From NCBI RefSeq assembly GCF_000090795.2, contig NW_003546243.1:765880-829879 (forward strand): 64,000 nucleotides of DNA. The letters run 5' to 3'. Shown here piece by piece: positions 62,581 to 64,000 of this stretch. Positions within the stretch are counted from its first letter, which is position 1. The number at the start of each line of letters is the position of its first letter. The DNA comes from Amphimedon queenslandica (taxonomy: Eukaryota > Porifera > Demospongiae > Haplosclerida > Niphatidae). A program made the position numbers and the translations under genes. The notes below the pieces were generated by a model. It was not told where the DNA came from. It did not search any database and saw nothing but the letters and a program-made list of their open reading frames with translations.

Positions 62581-62668
62581 TATTTAATTTTTAACTTTTA
62601 ATTAACTAGTTCAGTCACACACCTCACGTGTTTACACGTGGGTTGCAAAGCATCACGTGAGCAGTAAA
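62581..62668. promoter_or_regulatory. bidirectional promoter with three CACGTG boxes
   Basis: Only 88 bp separate the SMC6 start from the start of the next plus-strand gene. CACGTG occurs at 62625-62630, 62635-62640 and 62654-62659. No TATA box. Confidence 0.7.
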
Positions 62669-64000
62669 ATGGAAGAGTTTCTTGCTGGTGGTCTTCCTAA
62701 TGAATGGTTGAGTTTGGTGAGGAAATCATCAGCAGATGATGAAGGAGTTGCTTCCATTGAGAATTTTTCTGAGGACACAAATTCTTCTCAAGCATAGTAA
62801 AAAAGGAAAAAGAATTTATGAAGTGGATATTTTTTAATATTTTTACCTCAGTGATGCCAGAGATTTGTCAAAAAAAGATTCCTCTCCTTCAAAAGTGCAG
62901 CAGTATATTGATTCAGTATGGCAATCAGAGAACGTAAGGCAATGATGATATAAACATTACCATTTGAATTTATTTGTTAGCAAAAAGGATTGACTAATTT
63001 TAAGAACTCTATACTAGAGGATGAGTTGACTATTCATCACAAAGACTGTAAGTGCATGAGACCATAGAGCTATTTATAAATGATCTGCTATATGTTAAGT
63101 GGCCTCAATAAATCCTCAGAAAGCAACTGATTGGCTTGAGTCAGTTGACTTGTCCATTGGGACCACTACTGAATCCTTTCCTGAACATTCAGCTAATAAA
63201 TCAATGCAAAGGATTAAGGCTGGATCTTTTCTAGCTGGAGGGTATGCTCAGCAGCTTAGAACAGCACAAAACAATCTCACCAGAAGCAGTTAAGTGTGAT
63301 TGTCTGATTGATTAGTGTTAATTCATGATACCTTTTAGGCGTTTGTGATGTTCTACATGTTCAAGTAGATTTGGTGGTGTGGTGTTGCTCAGTCTTAGTT
63401 ACTCAGTCTATTCTATTGAATGAAAACTATGAAGGAGGTTAGCTATACAGTTCAGTGAAGGCTATATATATATATATACGTGTAGAATATTAGTATTTTT
63501 GGTCTTTTTTAACAGAGTCTTATTGTTTGGTGTTCTTTCATTGTCAATCAGACCGACCCATCATGAGAGGATCATTTGTTAGAATACAGTCACCATTGTA
63601 AGCTTAAACCAAATTATCTAATGCACTTTTTATTTTTATTTTAAAGTCATTTAGTTCATTTAGAGGGCAGTGATAATACTGTGTTCCCAGTATATTTGGC
63701 TAAACGCTATCAGATAAATAAAACATCATTACCGTCAAAAATTGTTAGCAGTTATGACTGTAAGCTGTACATATTAATGACACAAGCTATATTTTTGTGT
63801 AGTTTCTTCATTGAATAATACTTGTCATTCTGACTTGCTTAAATCAAGAGCTTTATTAAGAGTAAAGTGCATGGATAATAGATTATACACACTCTCTGTT
63901 CTTATTTATAGCGTTTATTTTATGAAAAGAAGCTAGACATTGTAAGACTATTAGACATTGCACCAGCTGAACCACACACCCAGCAAATGTCTTCATCTTT
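62669..64000 (+). CDS. gene running off the right edge, possibly SPIDR-like
   Basis: Multi-exon gene starting at ATG 62669 (MEEFLAGGLPNEWLSLVRKS). Exons join in frame near 62669-62798, 62868-62935, 62984-63047, 63097-63290, 63340-63436 and 63516-63599, then one from 63647 and another after 63802. Readable blocks are SPSKVQQYIDSVWQSE, ATDWLESVDLS, SMQRIKAGSFLAGGYAQQLR, DVLHVQVDLVVWCC, CLVFFHCQSDRPIMRGSFVR and IQSPFHLVHLEG. The later part has the alternating strands of an OB-like fold. A gene with a similar G-A-x-L block and OB-like C-terminal domains is SPIDR, the RAD51/BLM scaffold; this is a weak, memory-based resemblance. A head-to-head partner of SMC6, it would fit a repair role. Other nuclear OB-fold proteins are possible. 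Confidence 0.55.

Overview
The window looks like a compact, AT-rich early-branching animal genome, most likely a demosponge of the Amphimedon type. That assignment is inference from gene content and layout, not a database match. Genes are densely packed on both strands with many short GT-AG introns. The set is metazoan: Mediator MED1, a PH-domain tyrosine kinase, a SOCS protein, a POU-class homeodomain factor, IL-17-like cytokines and sushi-domain secreted proteins, plus eukaryotic housekeeping genes SF3B3, CNOT10, MCM4, NHP2, SMC6 and ZCCHC7/AIR.

Layout: 0-6 kb holds MED1 (+, 5' end outside the window), an intronless type II membrane fucosyltransferase-like gene (-) and a PH-tyrosine kinase (+). 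From 6.2 to 19.8 kb one minus-strand gene, ZCCHC7/AIR-like, is spread over ten small exons; its introns reach about 3 kb and are full of repeats. From 20 to 23 kb are two neighbouring intronless plus-strand genes for secreted IL-17-type cystine-knot proteins, each with a TATA box. From 23 to 27 kb are an intronless ubiquitin-like/ADP-ribosyltransferase-like fusion (-), a small coiled-coil gene (+) and an intronless SOCS6/7-like gene (+). From 27.5 to 35 kb lies SF3B3 (-), head to head with a tandem pair of short-chain dehydrogenases (+, 35-38.4 kb). CNOT10 (+), an intronless POU factor (-), an unrecognised two-exon gene (-), MCM4 (+), NHP2 (+), a six-sushi secreted protein (+), SMC6 (-) and a gene running off the right edge (+, perhaps SPIDR-like) follow.

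Shared themes: (i) a cytokine/signalling cluster (IL-17-like pair next to SOCS, with a tyrosine kinase nearby); (ii) genome-maintenance genes (MCM4, SMC6, possibly SPIDR) with recognisable promoter motifs: an E2F site at MCM4, three CACGTG boxes between SMC6 and its divergent neighbour, two CACGTG boxes at NHP2, and an NRF1-like site between SF3B3 and the SDR pair.

Repeats are mostly intronic or intergenic: a family of about 180-bp satellite-like monomers, one branch of which carries the perfect palindrome CCCTGTACTATAGTACAGGG; TTAA-flanked and TA-flanked MITEs; TACATG hexamer runs; and GA/ATT microsatellites. The most unusual structural signal is an SF3B3 intron made of three tandem ~200-nt units joined at CAG|GT, so that each internal junction is both a 3' and a 5' splice site. 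I saw no retrovirus-like, LTR or Polinton element, no rRNA gene and no CRISPR array.
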